DNA of 64,000 nucleotides, taken from Burkholderia territorii (lineage in GTDB: Bacteria; Pseudomonadota; Gammaproteobacteria; Burkholderiales; Burkholderiaceae). The position numbers and the translations under genes are program-made. The stretch covers positions 33,344 to 97,343 of the forward strand of contig NZ_CADFEJ010000020.1 of assembly GCF_902833055.1 (NCBI RefSeq). Reading direction: 5' to 3'. The notes beneath the pieces were generated by a model. That model saw nothing but the letters and a program-made list of their open reading frames with translations. It ran no database searches and had not been told where the DNA came from. Shown in pieces: positions 26,809 through 35,545 of the stretch. Each line of letters opens with the position of its first letter. Position 1 is the stretch's first letter.

Positions 26809-28062
26809 ATGAATGTGAAGCATTGGATGGCCGCGGCATCGCTCGCGCCCGTACTGGTCGCGTGCGGCGGCGACGGCGACCCGCCGCCCGCGCCGGTGGT
26901 CCGGCTGTGCCCGCAGACGATCGACTACAACACGGTGTTCATCGGCGGCTCAGGCTCGGGCGAGCTCGTGAAGGTGCAGCTCGACACGACGAAGATGACG
27001 TACCGGATGACCTACCTCGCGTCGCCGGTGCCGACGGCCACCGGCACCGTGCAACCGACGCGCGACACGGCGCCGGCCAACGTCGTCGACGGCACACTGG
27101 CCGACGAAACCGGCCTGCCGACCGCCAAGCTGAACCAGTGCACGTTCAGGATGCAGAACGCGAGCCTCGACCCGAGCCGGCCGGCCCGCCTGTTCCTCGG
27201 CGAAGGTGTGCTGGGTGGCGCGATTCCCGGCGCGACGATCCAGTTCGACGGCGTGATCGGCGTCGGCAGGATTCCGAAGACGACGTTTCCGTACTACCCG
27301 TTCATCAGCTTCTCGTCGCTCGAAACCGATTTGTCGAAGATCGCCGGCACGTACAACCAGCTCGGTTACCACCAGGTGCCGTCGCAGAACTTCCAGCCGG
27401 TGGCGCTCGACCAGCAGGTGACGATCAACGCGGACGGCAGCTACGTCGAGACGGACAACTTCGGCAAGAAGAACGGCGGGCAGCCGCTCGCATCGAGCGC
27501 GACCGTGAACCAGCCGTTCACGCTGCGCCCGGATGCATCGGCGTTCCAGTCGCTGAACTACCAGCCGCAGATTCCGCCGACGCTCGCCGCGCTCGATCCG
27601 TCGAAGGCCGGCAAGGGCATCCTGATCGTCGGCAAGCTGCGCAACCAGCTGGTGCCCGTCTTCATCCGCACGGGTGCCGCGAACGCTGACCTCACGCAGG
27701 GCCCGCCGAGCGCCGACGACGAATCGGGCATCTCGTTCCTGAGCCCGCAGTCGGCAATCGCCGAAGGCTCGCAGAACGGCGAGTACACGGGTGTCGACAG
27801 CGCGTTCAATTACCGCGCGACCGCGCTCGTCGGTGCGCAGGCGACGTTGCTCGATCCGTTCAACGCGTCCCAGGCCGTGCTCACGCGCGCGCTGAATCTC
27901 GACTACACGCAGAAGGTGCCGGGCGTCGTGACGACCGTGCACGCGGACGCGGCATCGGGGCCGGCGACCGGCAAGTTCGTGTTTACGGGCGGCGTGTTCG
28001 GCTTCCTCGACATGGCCGATACGAGCAATCCGTACTTCACGGTCGGCGCGTTCGTGCAGTGA
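26809..28062 (+). CDS. DUF2957-family lipoprotein, second copy
   Basis: A 417-residue lipoprotein, shorter paralogue of the preceding gene. The signal peptide MAAASLAPVLVAC has its lipobox Cys at about residue 19. The shared N-terminal block (RLCPQTIDYNTVFIGGSGSG) and the C-terminal NPYFTVGAFVQ align with the first copy, and an internal deletion accounts for the length difference. The ATG follows AAGAGGATT. It lies 71 bp after the first copy and 73 bp before ompW, so it is probably cotranscribed. Surface or periplasmic; function unknown. Confidence 0.82.
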   Translation: MNVKHWMAAASLAPVLVACGGDGDPPPAPVVRLCPQTIDYNTVFIGGSGSGELVKVQLDTTKMTYRMTYLASPVPTATGTVQPTRDTAPANVVDGTLADETGLPTAKLNQCTFRMQNASLDPSRPARLFLGEGVLGGAIPGATIQFDGVIGVGRIPKTTFPYYPFISFSSLETDLSKIAGTYNQLGYHQVPSQNFQPVALDQQVTINADGSYVETDNFGKKNGGQPLASSATVNQPFTLRPDASAFQSLNYQPQIPPTLAALDPSKAGKGILIVGKLRNQLVPVFIRTGAANADLTQGPPSADDESGISFLSPQSAIAEGSQNGEYTGVDSAFNYRATALVGAQATLLDPFNASQAVLTRALNLDYTQKVPGVVTTVHADAASGPATGKFVFTGGVFGFLDMADTSNPYFTVGAFVQ

Positions 28063-28135
28063 CCGCGCGCGGATGGAGACACGGTCGCGTCGCGCAAGGC
28101 TGCGCGGCGTGCCGACAGAATGAGGGGGAGACTTC

Positions 28136-28960
28136 ATGAAGAAGCTGATTGTCGCGGTTGTCGTCGCAGGCGCGTCGACGCTCGCATCGGCCCAGCAGGC
28201 GGGCGACAACGTCGCGACGCTGGGTTGGCTGCACATCATGCCGCAGGATTCGACCAACGGGCTGACGACGAATCTCGCGAGCATGCCGATCAACGGGCCG
28301 TTGCGGCTGCCCGGGTCGTTCACTTCGCCGGGCACGAGCCTGACGGTCAACAACGCCGATACGGTCGGCCTCACGCTCACGCACTTCTTCACCGACCATA
28401 TCGCGGTGACGTCGGTGCTCGGCGTGCCGCCCGAGTTCACGTTGACCGGGCATGGCGTGATCCGGCCGCCGGGCCCGGCCGGCTCGCTCGGCAGCGTCAA
28501 CATGGACAATCCGTCGAACCAGCCTGCCGTGAAGAACGCGCGGCAATGGAGCCCGACGATCATTCTGCAGTACTACTTCAATGCGCCGACGGCGAAGTTT
28601 CGCCCGTTCGTCGGGATCGGCGTGGCCTACAGCTGGTTCAGCAACATCGAACTGAACGGCAACTTCGCGAAGGACATCAACGAAAACCTCGGCAGCGTGC
28701 TCGCGGCCGGCGCCGGCAAGCCGGGGCCGACCTCGGTGGAGGGCAAGGCGTCGTCGTCGTTCACGCCGGTCTACAACGTCGGCGCGAGCTATGCGATCGA
28801 CAAGCACTGGGGGCTGACGGCCACGCTCACGTACATGCCGCTGAAGACCTACTCGTCGCTCGTGATCAAGGCCGCGGACGGCTCGACGCTCGCGACCACG
28901 CGCACGCGCCTGAAGGCTGATCCGCTGATCACGTTCGTCGGGATTTCCTACAAGTTCTGA
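28136..28960 (+). CDS. ompW: OmpW-family outer-membrane protein
   Basis: A 274-residue eight-stranded barrel of the OmpW family, which passes small hydrophobic molecules through the outer membrane. The signal peptide is KKLIVAVVVAGASTLASA. Diagnostic blocks are TLTHFFTDHIAVTSVLGVPPEF, PTIILQYYF, FRPFVGIGVAYSWFS and a terminal phenylalanine (FVGISYKF), the Bam signal. It is longer than E. coli OmpW (212) because of extended loops near residues 45-60 and 165-200. The neighbouring PraB-like and DUF2957 proteins suggest interaction with hydrophobic substrates. Confidence 0.88.
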   Translation: MKKLIVAVVVAGASTLASAQQAGDNVATLGWLHIMPQDSTNGLTTNLASMPINGPLRLPGSFTSPGTSLTVNNADTVGLTLTHFFTDHIAVTSVLGVPPEFTLTGHGVIRPPGPAGSLGSVNMDNPSNQPAVKNARQWSPTIILQYYFNAPTAKFRPFVGIGVAYSWFSNIELNGNFAKDINENLGSVLAAGAGKPGPTSVEGKASSSFTPVYNVGASYAIDKHWGLTATLTYMPLKTYSSLVIKAADGSTLATTRTRLKADPLITFVGISYKF

Positions 28961-29081
28961 GCCGCCCGGCGTGCGTCGCGCGCCGGCGGTTTCCTGCGAC
29001 CGAGCGGCCGGGCCGATCCGGCCGGGGCGTCGCGTTCCTGGCGGCATGCCGCCATTTGTGAAGAGAGAGGGGGCAGTTCAA

Positions 29082-29585
29082 ATGAGCATTCGCAAAATCG
29101 TATCGCTTGTTGCTGCAGTGGCATTCACCGCGGCGTCAGCCGCGCCTGCTTTCGCCGTGACCGTTTCGCGCGCCGACGGGCAGGCCATGAACCCGAACGG
29201 GGAGCCGTTCTCCGCGACGGGCCTCACGGTCCTGGCCAAGGGGTCGATCAACGCGACCTGCAACGCGACGTTCAACGGCACGATCTCCTCGACGGGCATC
29301 GTCAACATCACGTCGACGACGTTCACCGGCGCCGCGACGTGCGGCCTGATCAGCGGCAGCGCGACCAGCGCGGCGCCGTGGACGGGCCAGGCCGACAGCA
29401 CGACGCAACTGTCGATCAACAACGCGAAGGTGACCGTTTCGCTGCTCGGCACCTGCGGACCGAGCAAGGTCGTGACGACGTGGAGCGATCCGAATTCGTC
29501 GCTGACGTTCAACAACGCGGTGTTGACGCCGGACTGCACGGTCAGCGGCACGGTTGCCACGTCGCCGAAGTTCCACGTGCAGTAA
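29082..29585 (+). CDS. PraB-like secreted protein (alkane-oxidation activator family)
   Basis: A 167-residue secreted protein. The signal peptide VSLVAAVAFTAASAAPAFA is followed by a beta-rich, Thr/Ser-rich domain with three or four cysteines (NATCNATFNG, AATCGLISG, GTCGPSK, PDCTVSG). This pattern resembles P. aeruginosa PraB, a secreted protein reported to stimulate growth on alkanes and linked to biofilm. The ATG at 29082 follows AGAGAGAGGGGG. It is the last gene of the DUF2957/OmpW operon, and an inverted repeat follows its stop. The family call is moderate; the role is inferred. Confidence 0.65.
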   Translation: MSIRKIVSLVAAVAFTAASAAPAFAVTVSRADGQAMNPNGEPFSATGLTVLAKGSINATCNATFNGTISSTGIVNITSTTFTGAATCGLISGSATSAAPWTGQADSTTQLSINNAKVTVSLLGTCGPSKVVTTWSDPNSSLTFNNAVLTPDCTVSGTVATSPKFHVQ

Positions 29586-29586
29586 G

Positions 29587-29635
29587 CGTTGCATGGTCGG
29601 AACCGGACGCCCGCCGGGACGAGGGCCGTGCAACG
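29587..29635 (+). terminator. Imperfect inverted repeat after the PraB-like gene
   Basis: CGTTGCATGG (29587-29596) pairs with CCGTGCAACG (29626-29635) with one G-U pair. It begins 2 nt after the PraB stop codon. No T-tract follows, so it is a plausible but unproven transcript end. Confidence 0.35.
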
Positions 29636-29825
29636 ATGCGCGGCGTGCGATCCGGTTTCGCGATGCATTCGCGTCGTCGCGCGTATCGGCGTGACGACCG
29701 GCCGGCCGTCTGCGTCGCGATCCGATGCGGGCGGCCATGCAGCGGCCGGTGCGACGCACCGCGCCGCCTGCGACGACGGACACGGAACGATCGTTTCGAT
29801 TTGCCAGAACCATTCCGGACCCCCC

Positions 29826-30938
29826 ATGCTCACCGACCCAGCGAAGTATGGCGATGCCCGCGCTGCGACGCCCGACCGGCTGCGCACGGCCGCGTGGCTT
29901 CAGTACCTGATCGACCACCTGAACGATGCGGCGCGCGTGGCGACGGCCGACGCCGGCGCGATGGCCGCCACACCGACGCACGCGGCTCGAGTGCGTGCCG
30001 GCGCGACCCTGTCGCATGACGCGATCGCCGTCCTGCACGAGCTCGCGCCGTGGCTTGCAACGGACGGTGGCGGCTGCGCGTGCGACGCGACCGATGCGTG
30101 CACGCACGTTCCGGATGCGCGGCAGCTCGCGCACGCGGAGCGATGCTGCCCGGGATCGCGTGCGGCATTCGATGCGGCGCACGGCTTCATCGATGCGTGG
30201 ACCTTCGACGATCCGAACGACGGCTGGGCCGCGCTCGAGCGGATTGCCGGCGGCGTCGCGCCCGGCAGCGACGAATTGGACGATGACGAAACGCGGGCGC
30301 GACTCGCGAGCGACGAAGGGCCGCCGCCTGCGAAGAACCTGAGAGAGCGACGCGCGGCCGTCGCGGCTGCCTGCGTGGAGCCGTCGGCCGGACCGGGGGC
30401 CGTCATCGACGCGATCGTGCTGCGCGTCTGCGGGCCGCGCGACGATGCCGCGCGCGTCGACGAGATGGCCGCGCTCGCGGTGTTCTGCGCGGAGCTTGCG
30501 GGCGGCAACGGGATTTCCTTCGCCGCGTACGGCGGTCGGCACAATCTGGTCGCACGGGCGATTCGCGAACGCCGCACCGATCTCGCGTCGGTGGACGGCC
30601 TGCTTGCGGCGGTGGCCGTGTGCCGGCTCGACCGGCTCGTCGGCGCGGGCAGTTTCTGGGCGTACTACCTGCTGGCTGGCATCGTGATCGCCGCGCCGGG
30701 CATGGTGCGCGCGTTCGCGCGTCGTTTTCATGGCGATGCATGGCAGGCGTGGCTCGATGACACGCTCGCGTGGCCGACGATCGGCCGCTTCGGGAGGCAG
30801 GAGGATGTCGCGTTCGATCGGCTACGCGGCGCGATGAGCTTCACGTCGCGATCGAATCCGATCGTGCGCACGAAACGGGTGCGGCCGAGGGGGGCGACCA
30901 TCACGCGCTTCAGTACGGGCGGAGAGCGCGCCGAATGA
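29826..30938 (+). CDS. Uncharacterised 370-residue protein
   Basis: No family recognised. The start ATG at 29826 lies after a pyrimidine-rich segment without a clear ribosome-binding site. Codon use is GC3-rich like its neighbours, which supports a real gene. The N-terminal half has a cluster of cysteines (GGGCACDATDACTH, ERCCPG) that could bind metal. The C-terminal half is helical with a possible hydrophobic segment (SFWAYYLLAGIVIAAPGMV, about 280-298). Monocistronic, convergent with betA. A function cannot be proposed from the sequence. Confidence 0.6.
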   Translation: MLTDPAKYGDARAATPDRLRTAAWLQYLIDHLNDAARVATADAGAMAATPTHAARVRAGATLSHDAIAVLHELAPWLATDGGGCACDATDACTHVPDARQLAHAERCCPGSRAAFDAAHGFIDAWTFDDPNDGWAALERIAGGVAPGSDELDDDETRARLASDEGPPPAKNLRERRAAVAAACVEPSAGPGAVIDAIVLRVCGPRDDAARVDEMAALAVFCAELAGGNGISFAAYGGRHNLVARAIRERRTDLASVDGLLAAVAVCRLDRLVGAGSFWAYYLLAGIVIAAPGMVRAFARRFHGDAWQAWLDDTLAWPTIGRFGRQEDVAFDRLRGAMSFTSRSNPIVRTKRVRPRGATITRFSTGGERAE

Positions 30939-31015
30939 AATGAAAAACGGCTCGCGGCGAGAACGCCACGAGCCGTGCATGTTGCCGCTGCGCGCCGGAG
31001 AGGGCGCTCGCGCGG

Positions 31016-32716
31016 TTACGCCGTTTCCGGCTGCCGCACCGCCTTCGCGACATTGCGCGCCATCGAACCGTTCGCGACGAAGTAGGGCACGTCGACACGC
31101 GCCAACGGCTTGCGGCCGCGAATCTTGTCGGCGATCTTCTCGGCGATCATGATCGTCGGTGCGTTGAGGTTGCCGGTCGTGATGATCGGCATGATCGACG
31201 CATCGACCACACGCAGGCCTTCCAGCCCGTGCACACGGCCTTCTTCGTCGACCACGGCCATGTCGTCATAGCCCATCTTGCACGAGCACGACGGATGGAA
31301 CGCGGTTTCCGCGCGGGCGCGCACGAACGCGTCGAGTTCCTTGTCGGTCTTGCAGTCGGCGCCCGGGTTCAGCTCGCGGCCGCGATACCGGTCGAGCGCG
31401 GGCTGCCGCATGATCTCGCGCGTCGCGCGGATCGCATCGCGGAACTCGCGCCAGTCGAGCGCTTCGGCCATGTAGTTGAACAGGATGCTCGGATGATCGT
31501 TCGGGTCGCGCGAGCGCAGTTTCACGCGGCCGCGGCTCGGCGAACGCATCGAGCCGACGTGCGCCTGGAAGCCGTGCATCTCGATCGCGTTCGAGCCGTT
31601 GTAGTTGATCGCGACGGGCAGGAAGTGATACTGGATGTTCGGCCACAGGTCGTCGTCGCGCGTGCGGATGAAGCCGCCCGCCTCGAAGTGGTTGCTCGCG
31701 CCGAGACCGGTGCCGTTCAGCATCCATTCGAGGCCGATCTTCGGCTGGTTCCACCACTTGAGCGCCGGATACAGCGACACCGGCTCCTTGCATTCGTACT
31801 GGATATACATCTCCAGGTGATCCTGCAGGTTCTGGCCAACGCCGGGCAGATCGAGCACGACCGGAATGTCGAGTTCCTTGAGCCACGCGCCGGGGCCGAC
31901 GCCCGAGCGTTGCAGCAATTGCGGCGACGCGATCGCGCCGCTGCACACGAGCACTTCGCGGCGCGCATGCGCGGTCGCGCGCTCGGTGCCGCGCAGATAC
32001 GTGACGCCCGATGCGCGCTTGCCGTCGAACAGGATGCGATCGGCGAGCGCGTGCGTGACGATCTCGAGGTTCGGCCGTGCCTTCGCCTGGTCGAGGTAGC
32101 CGCGCGCGGTACTCGCGCGGCGGCCCTTCGGCGTGACGGTGCGGTCCATCGGGCCGAAGCCTTCCTGCTGGTAGCCGTTGAGGTCGTCGGTGCGCGGGTA
32201 GCCGGCCTGCACGCCCGCGTCGACCATCGCCTCGAACAGCGGGTTCACGCCCGGCTTGCTGGTCGTGACCGATACGGGGCCGTCGCCGCCGTGATAGTCG
32301 TTCGGGCCGACGTCGCGCGTCTCCGCCTTCTTGAAGTACGGCAGGCAGTCGAGATACGTCCAGTTCTCGAGGCCCTTGTGCGTCGCCCAGTTGTCGTAGT
32401 CGAGCGCGTTGCCGCGGATGTAGCACATCCCGTTGATCAGCGACGAGCCGCCGAGGCCCTTGCCGCGGCCGCATTCCATCCGGCGGTTGTCCATGTGCGG
32501 CTCGGGATCGGTCTCGTAGGCCCAGTTGTAGCGACGGCCCTGCAACGGATAGGCGAGTGCCGCCGGCATCTGCGTACGGAAGTCGAAGCGGTAGTCGGGG
32601 CCGCCCGCTTCGAGCAGCAGCACCGTGACGTTCGGATCTTCCGTCAGGCGCGTCGCGAGCACGTTGCCCGCGGAACCGGCGCCGCAGATGATGTAGTCGT
32701 ATTCGCGTGTCGTCAT
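31016..32716 (-). CDS. betA: Choline dehydrogenase
   Basis: GMC-family flavoenzyme (566 residues) oxidising choline to betaine aldehyde and on to betaine. FAD motif ICGAGSAGN at residues 9-17, GMC signatures GKGLGGSSLINGMCYIRG (about 83-100) and CSGAIASPQLLQRSGVG, and catalytic His in FHPSCSCKMG. The ATG at 32716 starts MTTREYDYI; the longer frame reads into betB. It is the last gene of betIBA, 22 bp after betB. The reaction feeds betaine into the gbc/dgc/sox route in the same window. Confidence 0.97.
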   Translation of the reverse strand: MTTREYDYIICGAGSAGNVLATRLTEDPNVTVLLLEAGGPDYRFDFRTQMPAALAYPLQGRRYNWAYETDPEPHMDNRRMECGRGKGLGGSSLINGMCYIRGNALDYDNWATHKGLENWTYLDCLPYFKKAETRDVGPNDYHGGDGPVSVTTSKPGVNPLFEAMVDAGVQAGYPRTDDLNGYQQEGFGPMDRTVTPKGRRASTARGYLDQAKARPNLEIVTHALADRILFDGKRASGVTYLRGTERATAHARREVLVCSGAIASPQLLQRSGVGPGAWLKELDIPVVLDLPGVGQNLQDHLEMYIQYECKEPVSLYPALKWWNQPKIGLEWMLNGTGLGASNHFEAGGFIRTRDDDLWPNIQYHFLPVAINYNGSNAIEMHGFQAHVGSMRSPSRGRVKLRSRDPNDHPSILFNYMAEALDWREFRDAIRATREIMRQPALDRYRGRELNPGADCKTDKELDAFVRARAETAFHPSCSCKMGYDDMAVVDEEGRVHGLEGLRVVDASIMPIITTGNLNAPTIMIAEKIADKIRGRKPLARVDVPYFVANGSMARNVAKAVRQPETA

Positions 32717-32738
32717 GACGGGGTATCTCCTGTCGTTC

Positions 32739-34208
32739 TCAAAACACCGGGTTGTAGCGGCCGAGCTCGACCTGTACCGACTTGATGCGAGTGTAGTGCT
32801 CGAGCGTCGTGATGCCGTTCTCGCGTCCGACACCGGATTGCTTGTATCCGCCAACCGGCATCTCGGCCGGCGATTCGCCCCACGTGTTGATCCAGCAGAT
32901 GCCGGCTTCGAGGCGATGGATCGTGCGGTGCGCGCGCGACAGGGTCTCGGTCACGACGCCGGCCGCGAGGCCGTAGTGCGTGTCGTTCGCGCGGGCGATC
33001 ACTTCGTCTTCCGATTCGAAATCGAGGATGCTCATCACCGGCCCGAAAATCTCTTCGCGGACGATCTTCATGTCGTCGCGGCAGTCGCCGAACACGGTCG
33101 GCGCGACGTACTGGCCGTTGGCGAAGTGGCCGTCGGTCAGGCGCGTGCCGCCCGCGAGCAGCTTCGCGCCCTCGGCCTTGCCGCTCTCGATGAAGCCGAG
33201 CACCTTGTCGAGCTGCGCGGCCGATACGAGCGGGCCGAAGTTGGTGTCGGCATCGGTCGGCTTGCCGACGCGAATGCGCTTCACGCGTTCGAGCACCTTC
33301 TGCGTGAACGCGTCCTTGACCGAGCGGTGCACGAACACGCGCGTGCCGTTGGTGCAGACCTGGCCCGAGCTGAAGAAGTTGGCGGTCACCGCGATGTCGG
33401 CGGCGCGGTCGAGGTCGGCATCGTCGAACACGATCAGCGGCGACTTGCCGCCGAGCTCCATCGTCACTTCCTTCAGCGACGATGCGCCGGCCAGCGACAT
33501 CACCTTCTTGCCGGTCTCGACGCCGCCGGTGAACGACACCTTCGCGATGTCCGGATGGCCCGTCAGCAGCGCGCCGACCGAACCGTCGCCCTGCACGACG
33601 TTGAACACGCCGGCCGGCACGCCGGCTTCCGTATAGATTTCCGCGAGCTTCAGCGCGGTGAGCGGCGTGACTTCGCTCGGCTTGAACACCATCGCATTGC
33701 CGGCCGCGAGCGCGGGTGCCGTCTTCCAGCACGCGATCTGGATCGGGTAATTCCATGCGCCGATGCCCGCGCACACGCCGAGCGGCTCGCGGCGCGTATA
33801 GACGAACGACTCGGCGCGCAGCGGCACCTGCAGCCCCTCGATCGCGGTCGCGAGGCCCGCGTAGTACTCGATGACGTCCGCGCCGGTGACGATGTCGACC
33901 GCGAGCGTCTCGCCGATCGGCTTGCCGGTGTCGCGCGTCTCGATCGCGGCGAGTTCGTCGTTGCGTTCGCGCAGCAGATCGACCGCGCGGCGCAGGATGC
34001 GCGAGCGCTGCATCGCGGTCATCGCGGCCCATTCGCGCTGGCCTTGCTGCGCCGAGGCGACCGCGCGGTCGACGTCGGCCGCGCTCGCCTGCTGCACTTG
34101 CGCGAGCAGTTCGCCGGTGGCGGGATCGAAGGTGTCGAAAGTCTTGCCGCTGGTGGCGTCGACGTAACCGCCGCCGATGTAGAGGCGCTGCAAACCGTAT
34201 ACGGACAT
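32739..34208 (-). CDS. betB: Betaine aldehyde dehydrogenase
   Basis: NAD(P)-dependent aldehyde dehydrogenase (489 residues) converting betaine aldehyde to glycine betaine. Cofactor region VFKPSEVTPLTALK, catalytic Glu in MELGGKSP (about 253) and catalytic Cys in SSGQVCTNGTR (about 287) are intact; the C-terminus has WGESPAEMPVGGYKQSG. The ATG at 34208 has AAGGAGAT upstream (aggatctcctt on the plus strand). Middle gene of betIBA, 33 bp after betI. Confidence 0.97.
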   Translation of the reverse strand: MSVYGLQRLYIGGGYVDATSGKTFDTFDPATGELLAQVQQASAADVDRAVASAQQGQREWAAMTAMQRSRILRRAVDLLRERNDELAAIETRDTGKPIGETLAVDIVTGADVIEYYAGLATAIEGLQVPLRAESFVYTRREPLGVCAGIGAWNYPIQIACWKTAPALAAGNAMVFKPSEVTPLTALKLAEIYTEAGVPAGVFNVVQGDGSVGALLTGHPDIAKVSFTGGVETGKKVMSLAGASSLKEVTMELGGKSPLIVFDDADLDRAADIAVTANFFSSGQVCTNGTRVFVHRSVKDAFTQKVLERVKRIRVGKPTDADTNFGPLVSAAQLDKVLGFIESGKAEGAKLLAGGTRLTDGHFANGQYVAPTVFGDCRDDMKIVREEIFGPVMSILDFESEDEVIARANDTHYGLAAGVVTETLSRAHRTIHRLEAGICWINTWGESPAEMPVGGYKQSGVGRENGITTLEHYTRIKSVQVELGRYNPVF

Positions 34209-34241
34209 GAGGATCTCCTTGAGGGGCGACTGCGTGACGCG

Positions 34242-34826
34242 TCAGTCCGACGCGAGCAGCAGGTCGATGTAATCGTGGGCGAGCTTCAAGGCAGCCCGGG
34301 TGTCGATCGGGCCGCCGGCGAGGGCGCCGCGCAGCCACAGGCCGTCGATCAGCGCGGCGAGGCCGCTGGCGGCTTCCCGCGCCTTCGCACGCGGCAGCGC
34401 CTTCGCGAATTCCGCGCACAGGTTCGAATGGAGGCGCCGGGTGTTCACGTGCTGCAGGCGCTTGAGCATCGCGTCGTGCATGCTCTGCGACCAGAACGCG
34501 AGCCAGGTCTTCATCACGGGTGCGCTGACCTGCGTGTCGTCGAAGTTCGCGGCGACGATCGCGCGCAGCCGCGAACGCGGGTCCTTGCGTGCCGCGACGC
34601 GGCGGCGCGTGGTGGCCGCCCACAGATCGCGCAGCACGTGGCGCATGGTGGCTTCGAGCAGGCCGTCCTTGTCGCCGAAGTAATGGCTGACGATGCCCGT
34701 CGAGATGTTCGCGCGTTGTGCGACCGATGCGAGCGTCGTGCCGGGCAGGCCGGCCTCGTCGATCGAGCGCAGCGTCGCGTCGATCAACTGCGCGCGACGA
34801 ATCTCCCGCATTCCGACTTTCGGCAT
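34242..34826 (-). CDS. betI: TetR-family choline-responsive repressor
   Basis: A 194-residue TetR-type repressor. The N-terminal HTH (TTLASVAQRANISTGIVSHYFGDKDGLLEATMR, about 29-61) is nearly invariant in BetI proteins. The C-terminal ligand domain ends in HDYIDLLLASD. It represses betIBA and is relieved by choline in the known systems. A matching operator (34883-34904) lies 57 bp upstream of the start. Neighbours betB and betA confirm the assignment. Confidence 0.95.
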   Translation of the reverse strand: MPKVGMREIRRAQLIDATLRSIDEAGLPGTTLASVAQRANISTGIVSHYFGDKDGLLEATMRHVLRDLWAATTRRRVAARKDPRSRLRAIVAANFDDTQVSAPVMKTWLAFWSQSMHDAMLKRLQHVNTRRLHSNLCAEFAKALPRAKAREAASGLAALIDGLWLRGALAGGPIDTRAALKLAHDYIDLLLASD

Positions 34827-34882
34827 CGCGACTCCCTTCGCCCGGACGGGCCGTTCCTGGAAGCCGACAGCTTAGCGGTTTT

Positions 34883-34904
34883 TTATTGACCGTTCAATCA
34901 ATAA
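34883..34904. promoter_or_regulatory. BetI-type operator upstream of betIBA
   Basis: TTATTGA (34883-34889), 8-bp spacer, TCAATAA (34898-34904), with a second nested dyad TTGA-CCGT-TCAA (34886-34897). The TTGA-N-CGTTCAAT core matches the BetI boxes known from other proteobacteria. It sits in an AT-rich patch just upstream of betI and should overlap the promoter. Confidence 0.75.
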
Positions 34905-35545
34905 AAAAACGGGGTCTGGAGATGAAGGTGACGCCCGGGGCCGCGCTCGATGTCCGCTATCGCGATTGTGCAGGTGCGGAAAAACGAATTGAAAGGAGGT
35001 TAAATAATTTTAAGTTTGTTTAAAACATTCTCCGATAAAGCGGTGCAATGGTCGCGAGCAATTCCGGATTCGATTTATTACGCATCGAAAGAATGTGGAT
35101 CTGTGTGAAATTTCCGGTGCTCCGAGAATCCCGGTTCCGCTTGCGGTTGTCGGTAATTTTCGGAGATTCGTTTCAAGCAATCGATTGAAACTCGATAAAT
35201 CATTGAATATAAAAGGAATATGCTGCGTTTGTGAATGTGTGGCGACGGACTCGCAAACGATTGCCAGCGACCGAAAGTCGATTCCGCATACCATAAAAAC
35301 GGCCAAAAATATTTGAATTGGAAGAATTCTCGGCGGAGTAGAGGGAATCGTTGGAATGACTTGAGTAAGTAATATTGCCCGTATTAGTATGGCGCCGCAC
35401 CATCAGGAATTAATCGGCGCCGCGGATTTTTCCCGCGGTGCGTCGGCAATGGGCGCGGCGAATGATCGCGACAGGGCCGGCGCCCGCCATTGCGCACCTG
35501 CAGCATGCCGCGACGCCGAGACGCCGCATCCACCGGAGAACGACG
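34905..35545. promoter_or_regulatory. AT-rich non-coding region upstream of rhlA
   Basis: A 641-bp intergenic region. Roughly 34980-35390 is strikingly AT-rich: the line 35161-35220 is about 33% G+C against about two thirds in flanking genes. Two short opposing frames (35095-35316 plus, 35010-35306 minus) lack ribosome-binding sites and normal codon use. A near-consensus GAAAGGAGGT (34991-35000) is not followed by a start codon. The region likely carries the rhl promoter and protein-binding sites; no clear lux box was found by eye. Confidence 0.5.

Noticed and set aside
32715..34889. Plus-strand 724-codon frame over betB/betI
   Set aside because: Antisense of clearly identified genes with shadow-type composition.
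34991..35000. Near-consensus GAAAGGAGGT as evidence of a gene
   Set aside because: No start codon with an open frame at suitable distance on that strand.
35010..35316. Two short opposing frames in the AT-rich region before rhlA
   Set aside because: No ribosome-binding sites, codon use unlike the genome, no recognisable domains.
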